Translations under genes and position numbers: made by a program | Notes under the pieces: model-generated | Databases searched by the model: none | What the model saw: only the letters and a program-made list of their open reading frames with translations | Told to the model about the DNA's origin: nothing | DNA from: an uncultured Flaviramulus sp. | Lineage (GTDB): Bacteria; Bacteroidota; Bacteroidia; Flavobacteriales; Flavobacteriaceae | Length of the DNA stretch: 64,000 nt | NCBI GenBank assembly: GCA_947501105.1 | Contig: CANMUP010000001.1 | Location: 744,001 to 808,000, forward strand | Direction: 5' to 3' | Shown: positions 50,161-59,331 of the stretch, piece after piece | How positions within the stretch are numbered: position 1 is the stretch's first letter | Layout: every line of letters begins with the position of its first letter

Positions 50161-51133
50161 CAATACTTTCATCTATTGGTGTAAACTCAAAATCTATTGC
50201 GTTTTTAATTTTAGCGTTACTGTAGTTGGTTTCAGAGTTTAAAGACGCGACTAATTGCTTTGTTAATTGCCTTCTTTTTCCAGTTAATTTATGTGTTAAC
50301 CAATCTAATTTCCAAACTAATTGTAGCAACCAAATTTTAGCTTCTTTTTTAGGAGGGTTGGCTTTTACAGCTTTTGCCATGCTTTGTAAAAATTGTTTGT
50401 AACTCCAATTTTCTGTAACTAAAATGAAACGCTCATTTTTAATATCACTTTTTAAAAGAGTTACCATAACAGAAACAACGTCTTTAACATCAACCAACCC
50501 AATAGACCCTGCCGTGTAATATTTAATGCCTTTATGCGCTTTTTTAAATAAATTGCCGCTACCATAGCGCCAAATGCCTGCACCTAAAATAACACCAGGG
50601 TTTATAATAACTACATCCAAACCTTCTTGTGTAGCTCGCCAAACCTCCATTTCGGCACCATATTTTGTGATAGCATACGCACTATTGTCATCTTCAGGAT
50701 TCCACTCTGTATCCTCTGTAATAGGTTCGCTATTTATAGAATTCCCTATGGTTGCAATAGAACTCACATAACATAATTTTTCTATATTATTTGAAATACA
50801 AAGATTAACAATATTGGCAGTGCCTTCAATATTGGTTCTACGTAAAAGATGATATTTGTTAGGTTCAAAAGACACAAAAGCGGCACAATGATAAACGTGT
50901 GTGATATCTTTAAAAGCATCAGACAGTAATGGAATGTCTAATAGATCTGCTTGTATCCATTGAATTGATTTAAAGAGCGACTCATAGTTTTCGGTATAGC
51001 AAGAAAACACATGTTTTACATTATCAAGTTTATGCTCATTTCTATAAATAGCACAAACAGTTTCGTTATTACTAATAAGCTTATAAAGTAAATGTGCACC
51101 AACCAAACCTGTACCACCGGTAACTAAAATCAT
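50126..51133 (-). CDS. NAD-dependent epimerase/dehydratase (extended SDR)
   Basis: 335 residues. The Rossmann motif GGTGLVGAHLL (6-16), a DLLDIPLL acidic segment, and the active site YAITKYGAE (YxxxK) are all present, with the SSIATIG Ser upstream. The substrate-binding C-terminal half differs from sugar-nucleotide epimerases, so the substrate (sterol-like, flavonol-type or other) cannot be assigned. Its 3' end overlaps the DUF4296 gene by 35 bases. It diverges from tyrS. Confidence 0.88.
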   Translation of the reverse strand: MILVTGGTGLVGAHLLYKLISNNETVCAIYRNEHKLDNVKHVFSCYTENYESLFKSIQWIQADLLDIPLLSDAFKDITHVYHCAAFVSFEPNKYHLLRRTNIEGTANIVNLCISNNIEKLCYVSSIATIGNSINSEPITEDTEWNPEDDNSAYAITKYGAEMEVWRATQEGLDVVIINPGVILGAGIWRYGSGNLFKKAHKGIKYYTAGSIGLVDVKDVVSVMVTLLKSDIKNERFILVTENWSYKQFLQSMAKAVKANPPKKEAKIWLLQLVWKLDWLTHKLTGKRRQLTKQLVASLNSETNYSNAKIKNAIDFEFTPIDESIVTVGNLYLKQV

Positions 51134-51186
51134 GTGACTAAAGTAAAGAAATATTCAGAATACAAGTGTAATTATACACGTATTTT

Positions 51187-51194
51187 TATCTTTG
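51187..51194 (+). promoter_or_regulatory. putative tyrS promoter -7 box (TATCTTTG)
   Basis: TATCTTTG lies 26 bases before the tyrS ATG in the divergent gap. It fits TAnnTTTG. Confidence 0.45.
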
Positions 51195-51220
51195 CGACAG
51201 TTTACTAAAAATATTAAATA

Positions 51221-52516
51221 ATGATAAAGAATTTTGTTGAAGAATTAACTTGGAGAGGCATGATACATACCGTTATGCCTGGAGCAGATGAACATTTAAT
51301 GGAGAGCATGAGAAGTGCTTATGTTGGGTTTGATCCAACGGCAGATTCTTTACATATTGGTAATTTGGTTCCTATTATGTTGCTGGCTCATTATCAACGC
51401 TGTGGACACAAACCCGTTGCATTGGTTGGCGGTGCAACTGGGATGATCGGTGATCCGTCTGGAAAATCAAATGAACGTAATTTATTAGATGAAAAAACAT
51501 TAAGACATAATCAAGAGTCTATAAAAAATCAGCTAGCACATTTTTTAGATTTTGAAAGCGATGTTGAAAATGCAGCTATTTTAGTGAATAACTACGATTG
51601 GATGAAAGACTTTTCTTTTCTAGAATTTATTCGCGATGTTGGTAAGCATATTACTGTTAATTATATGATGGCTAAAGATTCTGTAAAAAACAGAATTTCA
51701 TCTGAATCATCAGAAGGGATGAGTTTTACTGAGTTTACTTATCAATTAGTACAGGGTTACGATTTTCTTCATTTATATAAAGAAAACAATTGTTCAATTC
51801 AAATGGGAGGAAGCGATCAATGGGGCAATATTACAACAGGTACAGAATTAATAAGAAGAGTTGGTGGCGGAAAAGGTTTTGCTATTACATGCCCATTAAT
51901 AACAAAATCTGATGGATCTAAATTTGGTAAATCTGAAGGTGGAAATGTTTGGTTAGATGCTAATAGAACATCACCATATAAATTTTATCAATATTGGTTA
52001 AATTCAAGCGATGAAGATGCCGAAAAGTATATTAAGATATTTACTTTTTTAAATGAAGAAGATATAAAAAACTTAGTAAAAGAACATAATGAAGCGCCGC
52101 ATTTGCGTGTTTTACAAAAGCGCTTAGCCGAAGAAATAACAACGATGGTTCATTCTAAAGAAGATTTAGATAATGCCGTGAAAGCGAGCGCTATTTTATT
52201 TGGAAAGTCAACAAGTGATGACTTAAAGCAATTAAATGAACAAACATTTTTAGATGTGTTTGATGGTGTACCACAAACGGAAATTTTAAAATCTGATGTT
52301 GAAAACGGAATAGATATTATAGCTGCATTAGCCGAAAAAGGAGGTTTTTTAAAATCGAATGGAGAAGCGCGTCGTGCTTTAAAAGAAAATTCTATATCTG
52401 TGAATAAAGAAAAGGTAAAGGAAGACTATAAAGTTACAGTTAAAGATTTAATTAATAACAAGTTTGTTTTACTACAACGGGGTAAAAAGAATTACTTTGT
52501 TTTATCTATAAAATAA
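51221..52516 (+). CDS. tyrS: tyrosine--tRNA ligase
   Basis: 431 residues. The class I signature HIGN is at 45-48 ([12 protein letters not shown]), the second signature KFGKS at about 233-237 ([17 protein letters not shown]), and the [12 protein letters not shown] Tyr pocket lies between. A C-terminal S4-like domain ends the protein ([18 protein letters not shown]). The HIGN/KFGKS form is the TyrRS1 type. A strong terminator follows the stop. Confidence 0.97.
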   Translation: MIKNFVEELTWRGMIHTVMPGADEHLMESMRSAYVGFDPTADSLHIGNLVPIMLLAHYQRCGHKPVALVGGATGMIGDPSGKSNERNLLDEKTLRHNQESIKNQLAHFLDFESDVENAAILVNNYDWMKDFSFLEFIRDVGKHITVNYMMAKDSVKNRISSESSEGMSFTEFTYQLVQGYDFLHLYKENNCSIQMGGSDQWGNITTGTELIRRVGGGKGFAITCPLITKSDGSKFGKSEGGNVWLDANRTSPYKFYQYWLNSSDEDAEKYIKIFTFLNEEDIKNLVKEHNEAPHLRVLQKRLAEEITTMVHSKEDLDNAVKASAILFGKSTSDDLKQLNEQTFLDVFDGVPQTEILKSDVENGIDIIAALAEKGGFLKSNGEARRALKENSISVNKEKVKEDYKVTVKDLINNKFVLLQRGKKNYFVLSIK

Positions 52517-52517
52517 T

Positions 52518-52547
52518 AAAAGCCTGAGTTTTACCTCAGGCTTTTTT
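52518..52547 (+). terminator. intrinsic terminator of tyrS
   Basis: AAAAGCCTGAG and CTCAGGCTTTT pair around a TTTTAC loop, followed by T residues. It begins two bases after the tyrS stop. Confidence 0.85.
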
Positions 52548-52632
52548 AACCAACCAACTAAAAAACTAATTTTTCTTTTTCTTAGCTGTTTGTTTTGTCG
52601 AAATGGTTTTCCTATTCTTACAGAAAATTATT

Positions 52633-53079
52633 TTATTTTAAAAATTTTATTGTTTCCCAGTTTTTATCTGCTTTCTTAATTAGTATTTCTGCGTTTTCTT
52701 TTTGCCAAGATTTTAAAGTATTTGTCCCCCAAGCATTATAAAACAGATAAAGTTTTCCGTTTCTAATTTCAAAAGTTTTTGGATTAATCGAAACTTTATC
52801 AGATTTAATGGCCACAGCATATGCGCAATAACCTCCATATTGAGGTATATATTTTTTAGGGTTTTGGTTAAAAGTAGTTAAGTTTTTTTGAGAAGAGAAT
52901 TTGTATTTGACATCTTCAAATTCTGCTGTAAATTCCTTGTTTCCTTCAGTAGTCTTGTTTTCAAAATAAGCAACAACATCATAACCATTAGCTACATAGC
53001 CTTTTTTAATATTGTAATCTTGAGTTTGACAAAAAGAAGATGTTGTTGTAAATAGAAAAATAAATATCAAGTTTCTCAT
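52633..53079 (-). CDS. secreted YHS domain protein
   Basis: 148 residues. A signal peptide covers about 1-17 (ending SSFCQT). The YHS-like core has GYDVVAYFENKTTEGNKEFTAEFEDVKYKFSSQKNLTTFNQNPKKYIPQYGGYCAYAVA, including the conserved P-QYGGYCAYA segment that in the family binds metal or acts in copper/heavy-metal handling. It stands between tyrS and the LuxE-like gene, on the minus strand. Its substrate is not predictable. Confidence 0.85.
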   Translation of the reverse strand: MRNLIFIFLFTTTSSFCQTQDYNIKKGYVANGYDVVAYFENKTTEGNKEFTAEFEDVKYKFSSQKNLTTFNQNPKKYIPQYGGYCAYAVAIKSDKVSINPKTFEIRNGKLYLFYNAWGTNTLKSWQKENAEILIKKADKNWETIKFLK

Positions 53080-53118
53080 AAAATGTAAGTCGAAAACTAT
53101 TACACATCTTACAATTAG

Positions 53119-54099
53119 CTATAGCACCATTAAATTACAACCTCGAATATCAGAATTATCAAAACGACCAATAACTTCAAAAGAACCATTTTTAAAAGTT
53201 CTTCCCAAATCTTGAGTTGCTATAAATGAACAGGAATTAATGTTCGCCAAATCTATAACATTTATACCGCCAGTTTTTCCTAATGGTTGAATACTTAAGG
53301 CATCTTCGGTCTCTCGTGTTAATATACGCATCCAATTAGGGCAATCGTATATACCATTTCCGCTAGAATATGCTTGACTTAAAAGCTCAGTCATACCATA
53401 TTCACTATGTATGTTTTCAACTCCAAAACCAGCTTTTAAATTTTTGTGCAAATCTGCTCTAATCAATTCTTTTCTTCTTCCTTTCATTCCACCTGTTTCC
53501 ATAATAATAGAATTTTTAAGATTGAATTGATAGGTTTCAACTAAGTCTAATAGAGCAAACGATACTCCAATAAGCAACACCTTTTTATTTTGCGAATCAA
53601 CAGAAACTAGAGTATTTTTTAATTCAGAAAAATTATTAAGATAAAAACCACTTTCAGGATGTTCTGACTTTGAAATCATTTCACTAACCATATAGACTAA
53701 TGATGAGCCTTTGCGTTCTAAATAAGAAGGCAATAAGGCTAAAATAACGTAGTCTTCAATATTACCATATAATTGTTGAAAACATTTAGTAAAACTATGC
53801 TTATAAATCTCTAAATCTGTTACATAATGCTTGCTTGTTATACTTCCTGTAGTACCTGAGCTTGTAAAAATGGTCTCAGCTTTATTTTTAGAACTTAATA
53901 TTTTATGTGATTTAAAAAACTGAATAGGTAAAAAGGGAATATCTTTTATGGTTTTAACATCGCTTGGATGCTTATAAAGTAAGTCGCAAAATGATCGATA
54001 AACACGATTGTTTTTAAACTGATAATTAAAAACTTGTAATGTTAAGTCTTCAAACTCTGTTTTATTTTTAATATTAAAAATGGTATTACTGTTTATCAT
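53119..54099 (-). CDS. acyl-protein synthetase, LuxE family
   Basis: 326 residues. The AMP-binding motif FTSSGTTGS is at 78-86, and the middle contains IMETGGMKGRRKE and NIHSEYGMTELLSQAY, which are the LuxE/phenylacetate-CoA-ligase type ATP signatures. No lux genes are near; in flavobacteria this gene is usually a stand-alone acyltransferase-like protein of unknown substrate. It follows the YHS gene's strand but is separated by a 39-base gap from it. Confidence 0.85.
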   Translation of the reverse strand: MINSNTIFNIKNKTEFEDLTLQVFNYQFKNNRVYRSFCDLLYKHPSDVKTIKDIPFLPIQFFKSHKILSSKNKAETIFTSSGTTGSITSKHYVTDLEIYKHSFTKCFQQLYGNIEDYVILALLPSYLERKGSSLVYMVSEMISKSEHPESGFYLNNFSELKNTLVSVDSQNKKVLLIGVSFALLDLVETYQFNLKNSIIMETGGMKGRRKELIRADLHKNLKAGFGVENIHSEYGMTELLSQAYSSGNGIYDCPNWMRILTRETEDALSIQPLGKTGGINVIDLANINSCSFIATQDLGRTFKNGSFEVIGRFDNSDIRGCNLMVL

Positions 54100-54162
54100 T
54101 AAGCTATAATCAGTTCAAAATGGTTTTGTTTATATTAATAACGTAGGCAAAAGTATAAAAAT

Positions 54163-54192
54163 AAAAAAGCGCTGCTAGTAGCAACGCTTTTA
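54163..54192 (-). terminator. intrinsic terminator of the small T9SS protein gene
   Basis: On the minus strand, AAAAGCGTTGCTA and TAGCAGCGCTTTT pair around a short loop with one mismatch, followed by a T run. Confidence 0.75.
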
Positions 54193-54216
54193 AAATATAT
54201 TTTAAGTGTGTTATTT

Positions 54217-54558
54217 CTATTTAATTACCAGTTTTCGTGTTTCACTAATATTACTTTCTGTGATTTTTAAAATATAGACACCTGTACTTAATTTCGCGAT
54301 ATTTAATTCTTTTCCTATTAAAACAGTCGATAAAATTTGTTTTCCTAAGGTATTAAAAATCTCAATTTTTTTAGTAAAATTCTTTTTTGAAGTAATATAT
54401 ATGTACTGTTTTCCGTTATTAACAGGGTTTGGGTAAATGGAAAGCCCTTCAATGTTTTGTTGCGCAGGGGCATTGTTAATGTCTGCTTGTGTAAACCCTT
54501 GCTGGGTTACAAAAAACATTAAAGCCAAAAATGTAGTTAAAAAGTAGTTTTTTCTCAT
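54217..54558 (-). CDS. small protein consisting of a signal peptide and a T9SS sorting domain
   Basis: 113 residues. A signal peptide (about 1-24) is followed by a linker (DINNAPAQQNIEG) and a complete T9SS type A sorting domain: LSIYPNPVNNGKQYIYI, KKIEIFNTLGKQIL and LSTGVYILKI. There is no cargo domain between them. It may be a small secreted peptide protein, or the remains of a larger one. The T9SS genes themselves are not in this window. A terminator follows. Confidence 0.85.
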   Translation of the reverse strand: MRKNYFLTTFLALMFFVTQQGFTQADINNAPAQQNIEGLSIYPNPVNNGKQYIYITSKKNFTKKIEIFNTLGKQILSTVLIGKELNIAKLSTGVYILKITESNISETRKLVIK

Positions 54559-54760
54559 ATTAAACTTTCGCTGATATAAAAGTAATAAATTACTTCAAAA
54601 GTTATACCAAAAAAAGTGTTAAAGATTTGCACATTTTGTCGAAAGGTTAAATCAGTGTAAGTTGTGTGTTACCTTAATGTTATTTGTTTTAGATTTTTAA
54701 TAAAATTATGTTATTAGTTTTATCTTTACTTCAATAAAGACTGAATCTATTGTTTTTACA

Positions 54761-55444
54761 ATGAATAAAAAAGATATTAAAATACTATTAGTTGATGATG
54801 AGCCAGATATTTTGGAGATTGTTGGCTATAATTTATCAAATGAAGGCTATCAAATAATTACAGCCGAAAATGGCGTTCAAGCCGTTAAAAAAGCAAAGAA
54901 AGAGATACCTCATTTAATTATTTTGGATGTAATGATGCCAGAAATGGATGGTATTGAAGCATGCGAACAAATTAGAGTTATACCAGAGTTAAAAGATGTT
55001 ACCATTACTTTTTTAACGGCAAGAGGAGAAGATTACTCTCAATTGGCTGGATTTGAAGCTGGAGCTGACGATTATATTACAAAACCAATTAAGCCAAAAG
55101 TATTAGTAAGCAAAGTAAAAGCATTATTAAGACGCTATAAAGAAGATGAAAAGCAAGAAAATGTTTTGAAAATTGGTGATTTGATTATTGACAGGGATGA
55201 GTACAAAATTATTTTAAAAGGAAAAGAAATTCTTTTACCAAGAAAGGAATTTGAATTACTATCTTTATTGACTTCAAAACCAGGAAAAGTTTTTAAACGA
55301 GACGAAATTCTTGATAAGGTATGGGGAAATGAAGTTGTAGTTGGAGGAAGAACTATTGATGTTCATATTAGAAAATTAAGAGAAAAAATCGGGAACGATA
55401 GTTTTAAAACGGTTAAAGGTGTTGGGTATAAGTTTGTAGATTAA
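54761..55444 (+). CDS. OmpR/PhoB-type response regulator
   Basis: 227 residues. Receiver domain (1-120) with acidic pair DDE (12-14), Asp56 (LDVMMP) and the K in YITKPIKP; C-terminal winged helix (about 130-227) with LPRKEFELLSLLTSKPGKVFKRDEIL and the GRTIDVHIRKLREKIG and VKGVGYKF signatures. It is followed after four bases by its kinase gene. The pair resembles the PhoB/PhoR system, but the phosphate genes are not adjacent. Confidence 0.95.
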   Translation: MNKKDIKILLVDDEPDILEIVGYNLSNEGYQIITAENGVQAVKKAKKEIPHLIILDVMMPEMDGIEACEQIRVIPELKDVTITFLTARGEDYSQLAGFEAGADDYITKPIKPKVLVSKVKALLRRYKEDEKQENVLKIGDLIIDRDEYKIILKGKEILLPRKEFELLSLLTSKPGKVFKRDEILDKVWGNEVVVGGRTIDVHIRKLREKIGNDSFKTVKGVGYKFVD

Positions 55445-55448
55445 TGTT

Positions 55449-56486
55449 GTGAAATTAAAAAGGACATATCGTTTTGCGATTAAAACATCGCTCTATATAA
55501 CGCTTTTTATAACGCTCTTATTGAGTGTTTTTTTGTATGCCTTTTATTCAATCAATTGGTTGTTAATTATAGCATTTGCTATTACTTGTTACTTGTTTTC
55601 GTTTGTAGTGATTCAATTAAGAGTTGAACGTTTTATCTATAGACGGGTTAAAAAAATATACGACGATTTAACTCTTTTAGAATCTGCTAGTTTAACAAGA
55701 GGTTCTATTACTACCGATATGGGAACGCTTACTGAAGAAATAGATAAGTTTGCCCGCGATAAAAAACTTGAAATTGAAACCCTAAAAGTTCGAGAAAAAT
55801 ACCGTAAAGAATTTTTAGGGAATATATCACACGAATTGAAAACACCCTTATTTACAGTTCAAGGCTATATTTTAACACTGCTAGATGGCGGTTTAGATGA
55901 TAAAAATATAAGAAAAAAATATCTTGAAAGAGCTAGTAAAGGTGTTGAAAGACTCAGTTATATTGTGAAAGATTTGGATATGATCACCAAATTAGAAGTT
56001 GGAGATTTAAGTTTAAATTTAGAAGTATTCGATATAGTTGAGCTCATAAAAAATGTTTTTGATATGTTTGAAATGCGAGCTCATAAAAAGCGTATTACAT
56101 TAACTTTTGATACCGATTATACAAAACCTATTTTGGTTAAAGCAGATAAGGAACGTATCCAGCAAGTATTGGCAAACCTATTTGTGAATTCTATAAAATA
56201 CGGTCAAGAAAAAGGAACAACTGAGATTAGTATAGAAAATTTAATAAAAAACAAGGTTATTGTTAGAGTAACTGATAATGGCGAAGGTATTGATAGTAAA
56301 CATTTGCCTCGTTTGTTTGAACGTTTTTTTAGAGTAGATAAAACAGGAAATAGAAAAGTTGGAGGTTCAGGCTTAGGTTTGTCAATTGTAAAACATATTA
56401 TTGAAGCTCACGACGAAAAAATATATGTAGAAAGTGAAATTGGCGTAGGGAGTGAGTTCTCATTCACGCTCGAAAAGGCTGAATAA
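55449..56486 (+). CDS. PhoR-like sensor histidine kinase
   Basis: 345 residues, starting at GTG (55449); no in-frame ATG precedes the conserved KRTYRFAIKTSLYI region, and the ATG at 55444 is out of frame. Two adjacent membrane helices (about 12-33 and 36-56) leave almost no periplasmic domain. HisKA has FLGNISHELKTPLF with His128; the ATPase domain has NLFVNSIKYG, DNGEGID and GSGLGLSIVKHI. It should phosphorylate the upstream regulator. It overlaps the convergent glycosyltransferase gene by 27 bases. Confidence 0.93.
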   Translation: MKLKRTYRFAIKTSLYITLFITLLLSVFLYAFYSINWLLIIAFAITCYLFSFVVIQLRVERFIYRRVKKIYDDLTLLESASLTRGSITTDMGTLTEEIDKFARDKKLEIETLKVREKYRKEFLGNISHELKTPLFTVQGYILTLLDGGLDDKNIRKKYLERASKGVERLSYIVKDLDMITKLEVGDLSLNLEVFDIVELIKNVFDMFEMRAHKKRITLTFDTDYTKPILVKADKERIQQVLANLFVNSIKYGQEKGTTEISIENLIKNKVIVRVTDNGEGIDSKHLPRLFERFFRVDKTGNRKVGGSGLGLSIVKHIIEAHDEKIYVESEIGVGSEFSFTLEKAE

Positions 56487-57515
56487 ATCATTAAAATTCA
56501 CATTATCGTCAAAAGATTCTAGACCTCTAAAGGTGTTCGTTTTTTTGAGTTTTTCTATCGTAAAATCATCTTGATTACAACTTGGGACTAAGTTTAAATC
56601 GGTTAATCTTTTAGCTAAATATTCTTGTTCAAATTGCCCAGGAGTAGGTATAAAAAAAGCTTTTTTATTAAGTTTTGCTAAGTCCATTATTGTAGTATAA
56701 CCAGATCTAGCAATTACTAAAGCGCTTTCATTTATAGTTTTTTCGAGCAATTCAGAAGTCATAAAATTATAAATAACCATGTTGCCAATTCTTTTTCTAG
56801 CTTGTTTCTTTTCTACTACTCCTTTTACAAAAACAACTTTTCCGTTATAGTTTTTTAACTCAACTAATAACTTTTCTTCAAGTAGAGTTCGTTGTGGTTC
56901 AGGACCAGAAAGTAAAACCAAAATATCATTTACCGTGCTTAAGTTTCTCTTCTTAAATCTACTTAAAGGACCAATATATTCTTTAGAAACTTTAAGGGAG
57001 TCTGTATGTCCTAATTTACCGCTTAAATTGATATTGCTTTCTGTATCAGGAACCCAGCAAACATCAAATTTATGTATAAATTTTTGATGCATTTTTGTGC
57101 TTAACCATGTGGTATTTCCGCTTAAAACATTTAGCTGATGTGTAATAAAGACAGAAGGAATATTTTTGCTGTATATACCCAATCGGTTATCAGAAATAAC
57201 ACCCGAAATATTATTATTTTCAATAATCTCTGTTAGTACTTTTTTTTCTGCTTTTATAGCATTAATAAGTTTTGGAGAATCTTTTAGTAACTTCAATTTA
57301 AAAAGTTTTCCGCTTTTAGCATAAGTAATATTGTACGATGGTAATTCAACAGAAGATAGATTAGGGAATTCTTTTTGCAAAAGCAACAAAGCATTGCCAT
57401 CACTTGCTAAAATGGGTTCAAAACCACAAATAATAAGCGCATTAATAATGGGAATGCATCTGGTAGCATGACCCAATCCCCAATTTAGTGGTGCAATTAG
57501 TATTCGTTTTTTCAT
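56460..57515 (-). CDS. MurG/GT28-like glycosyltransferase
   Basis: 351 residues with a Rossmann-like GT-B fold: LIAPLNWGLGHATRCIPIINALI at the N-terminus (with the GLGHATR donor/acceptor loop), VLLSGPEPQRTLLEEKLL near the domain join, and the C-terminal ARSGYTTIMDLAKLNKKAFFIPTPGQFEQEYLAKRL sugar-nucleotide site. This layout is like MurG and UGT-type enzymes. The sugar and acceptor are unknown. It overlaps the PhoR-like gene by 27 bases and diverges from trmB; the gap holds a dispersed repeat. Confidence 0.85.
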   Translation of the reverse strand: MKKRILIAPLNWGLGHATRCIPIINALIICGFEPILASDGNALLLLQKEFPNLSSVELPSYNITYAKSGKLFKLKLLKDSPKLINAIKAEKKVLTEIIENNNISGVISDNRLGIYSKNIPSVFITHQLNVLSGNTTWLSTKMHQKFIHKFDVCWVPDTESNINLSGKLGHTDSLKVSKEYIGPLSRFKKRNLSTVNDILVLLSGPEPQRTLLEEKLLVELKNYNGKVVFVKGVVEKKQARKRIGNMVIYNFMTSELLEKTINESALVIARSGYTTIMDLAKLNKKAFFIPTPGQFEQEYLAKRLTDLNLVPSCNQDDFTIEKLKKTNTFRGLESFDDNVNFNDLFSLFERE

Positions 57516-57526
57516 CGTAATGTTTT

Positions 57527-57612
57527 GGGCGTGCCTTTCGCTAACTCAAGTCGGGCTTTCCACTATATCTTTTTTGTATAGCAAAAAAGGATGCCGTATC
57601 AATCCCTCACGC
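57527..57612. repeat. dispersed intergenic repeat (GGGCGT... family)
   Basis: It begins GGGCGTGCCTTTCGC and ends AATCCCTCACGC; the middle has a T-rich/A-rich imperfect hairpin (TCTTTTTTGTATAGCAAAAAAGGA). The right half is the reverse complement pattern of 42130-42154. Confidence 0.6.
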
Positions 57613-57690
57613 AAATTTTCATTAAAATCAAAGATAAGCATATAAACACTCGCATATATTTCCTTAATTTTACCAAAATTTTAAATAATA

Positions 57691-58368
57691 GTGGGAAGCA
57701 AAAATAAACTTAAAAGGTTTAAAGAAAATGAAACCTTTGCTAATGTGTTTCAACCAACAAGAGATGAATTAGTAAACTCAAATTTCAATTTAAAAGGCAA
57801 TTGGCGAGAAACGGTTTTTAAAAACAATAATCCGTTAGTTTTAGAATTAGGGTGTGGCAAAGGAGAGTACAGCGTAGCTTTAGCTCAAAAGTATCCCAAT
57901 AAAAATTTTGTAGGAATTGATATAAAAGGAGCGCGTTTTTGGAGAGGCGCAAAAACGGCTATTGAAGATGAAATAAATAACGTGGCATTTTTACGTACAC
58001 AAATTGAACTTATAGATTATGCTTTTGCAGAAAATGAAGTTGATGAAATTTGGATTACTTTCCCAGATCCTCAAATAAAATATAAGCGTACAAAACATCG
58101 CATGACTAATGCTACATTTTTAAAACGCTATAAAACCATTTTAAAACCAGAAGGTATAGTTAATTTAAAAACGGATAGCGAGTTTATGCATGGTTATACA
58201 CTTGGTTTATTGCATGGTGCAGGACACGAAGTGCTTTATGCAAACCATAATGTGTATAAACAAGAAGGGAGTCCAGAGGAGGTTACTAGCATCCAAACGT
58301 ATTACGAGTCACAATATTTAGAGCAAAACAAACCAATTACGTATATTAGGTTTAAAATTAAAGGTTAG
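57691..58368 (+). CDS. trmB: tRNA (guanine-N7-)-methyltransferase TrmB
   Basis: 225 residues from a GTG at 57691 (MGSKNKLKRFKEN), the only credible start because the frame closes at a TAA nine bases upstream. The SAM-binding motif ELGCGKGEYS is at about 52-61, FVGIDIKGARFWRGAK follows, and the PDPQIKYKRTKHR catalytic loop is complete. It methylates G46 in tRNA. Its stop overlaps the GTG start of the LysE gene (TAGTG). Confidence 0.96.
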   Translation: MGSKNKLKRFKENETFANVFQPTRDELVNSNFNLKGNWRETVFKNNNPLVLELGCGKGEYSVALAQKYPNKNFVGIDIKGARFWRGAKTAIEDEINNVAFLRTQIELIDYAFAENEVDEIWITFPDPQIKYKRTKHRMTNATFLKRYKTILKPEGIVNLKTDSEFMHGYTLGLLHGAGHEVLYANHNVYKQEGSPEEVTSIQTYYESQYLEQNKPITYIRFKIKG

Positions 58369-58997
58369 TGGATATTACTTTCATCTTTTTTTTAGGATTA
58401 TTTATAGCTTTAGTTGGTGTTATTCCACCTGGTTTGTTAAATATGACAGCTGCTAAAATAAGCTTAAAAGAAGGACATTCTAGAGGCATAGTGTTTTCTA
58501 TTGGTGTTTGTGTTATTGTAATTGCTCAAACTTATATTGCTGCTATCTTTGCGAGATATTTAAGTAATCATCCAGAAGTTATAGATATTCTTCAGCGTGT
58601 AGCACTCGTTATTTTTATTTTAATCACAATTTATTTTTTATTTATTGCTAAGAAACACCCCAAACAGCAGGTTGAACCTAAAATGAGAAGCAAACACAGT
58701 CGTTTTTTTCAAGGTCTATTCCTGTCTTCTATAAATGTGTTTCCTATACCATATCAAGCTTATATGACTATTACTTTAGCCTCGTTTGGATGGTTGGAAT
58801 TTGATCAAATAAGTATTATATCTTATGTTGCAGGAGCTGCTTCGGGGACTTTTGTAATGCTATATATGTATATGTTCTTTTTTGATAAAATCAAGAAGAA
58901 ATCGTTTACATCTCAAAAAAATATGAACTATTTTATCGGAGGTATTACAGGAATAATTTCTATAATTACTATAATAAATATTGTTAAAGAATTGTAA
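58368..58997 (+). CDS. LysE-family amino acid exporter
   Basis: 209 residues with six membrane helices; start is GTG at 58368, overlapping the trmB stop by one base. The N-terminal VGVIPPGLLNMTAAKISLKEGHSRG matches the LysE/RhtB pattern with the PPG turn. These proteins export amino acids or derivatives; the substrate is not known. It ends one base before the ATL start, and the three genes trmB, LysE and ATL form one transcript. Confidence 0.88.
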   Translation: MDITFIFFLGLFIALVGVIPPGLLNMTAAKISLKEGHSRGIVFSIGVCVIVIAQTYIAAIFARYLSNHPEVIDILQRVALVIFILITIYFLFIAKKHPKQQVEPKMRSKHSRFFQGLFLSSINVFPIPYQAYMTITLASFGWLEFDQISIISYVAGAASGTFVMLYMYMFFFDKIKKKSFTSQKNMNYFIGGITGIISIITIINIVKEL

Positions 58998-58998
58998 A

Positions 58999-59328
58999 AT
59001 GAAACCAGAAACTTTAAATTTTTTTGATAAGGTTTACGAAGTTGCTCGATTAATTCCTTACGGAAAAGTAACAAGTTATGGGGCTATTGCAAGATATTTA
59101 GGAGCTGCCAGAAGTGCGCGGATGGTTGGTTATGCTATGAATGGGTCTGGAAGTAAAGATGTGCCAGCGCATCGTGTTGTAAACAGAAAAGGCTTGTTAA
59201 CAGGGAAGCATCATTTTGATGGCACTAACTTGATGCAACAACTTTTAGAAAGTGAAGGAATAGAGGTAGTTGAAAACCAAATTCAAAACCTTGAAAGCGT
59301 GTATTGGGATCCAAATGAGCTAAAGTAA
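58999..59328 (+). CDS. alkyltransferase-like protein (ATL), MGMT family without catalytic Cys
   Basis: 109 residues from the ATG at 58999; the frame is open from a TTG at 58981, but MKPETLNFFDKVYEVARLIPYGKVTSYG is the family start. The DNA-binding core (AIARYLGAARSARMVGYAMNGSG) is present, and the active-site motif reads PAHRV at 56-60, so the acceptor Cys of MGMT (PCHRV) is Ala. Such proteins bind O6-alkylguanine and direct it to excision repair instead of transferring the alkyl group. It lies directly after the LysE gene. Confidence 0.92.
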   Translation: MKPETLNFFDKVYEVARLIPYGKVTSYGAIARYLGAARSARMVGYAMNGSGSKDVPAHRVVNRKGLLTGKHHFDGTNLMQQLLESEGIEVVENQIQNLESVYWDPNELK

Positions 59329-59331
59329 TAT

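Noticed and set aside
52549-52632. Lys-rich minus-strand peptide ending STKQTAKKKKN before a TAG
   Set aside because: It may be a remnant of a basic protein, but it has no start codon in frame and only a short sequence; support is too weak.
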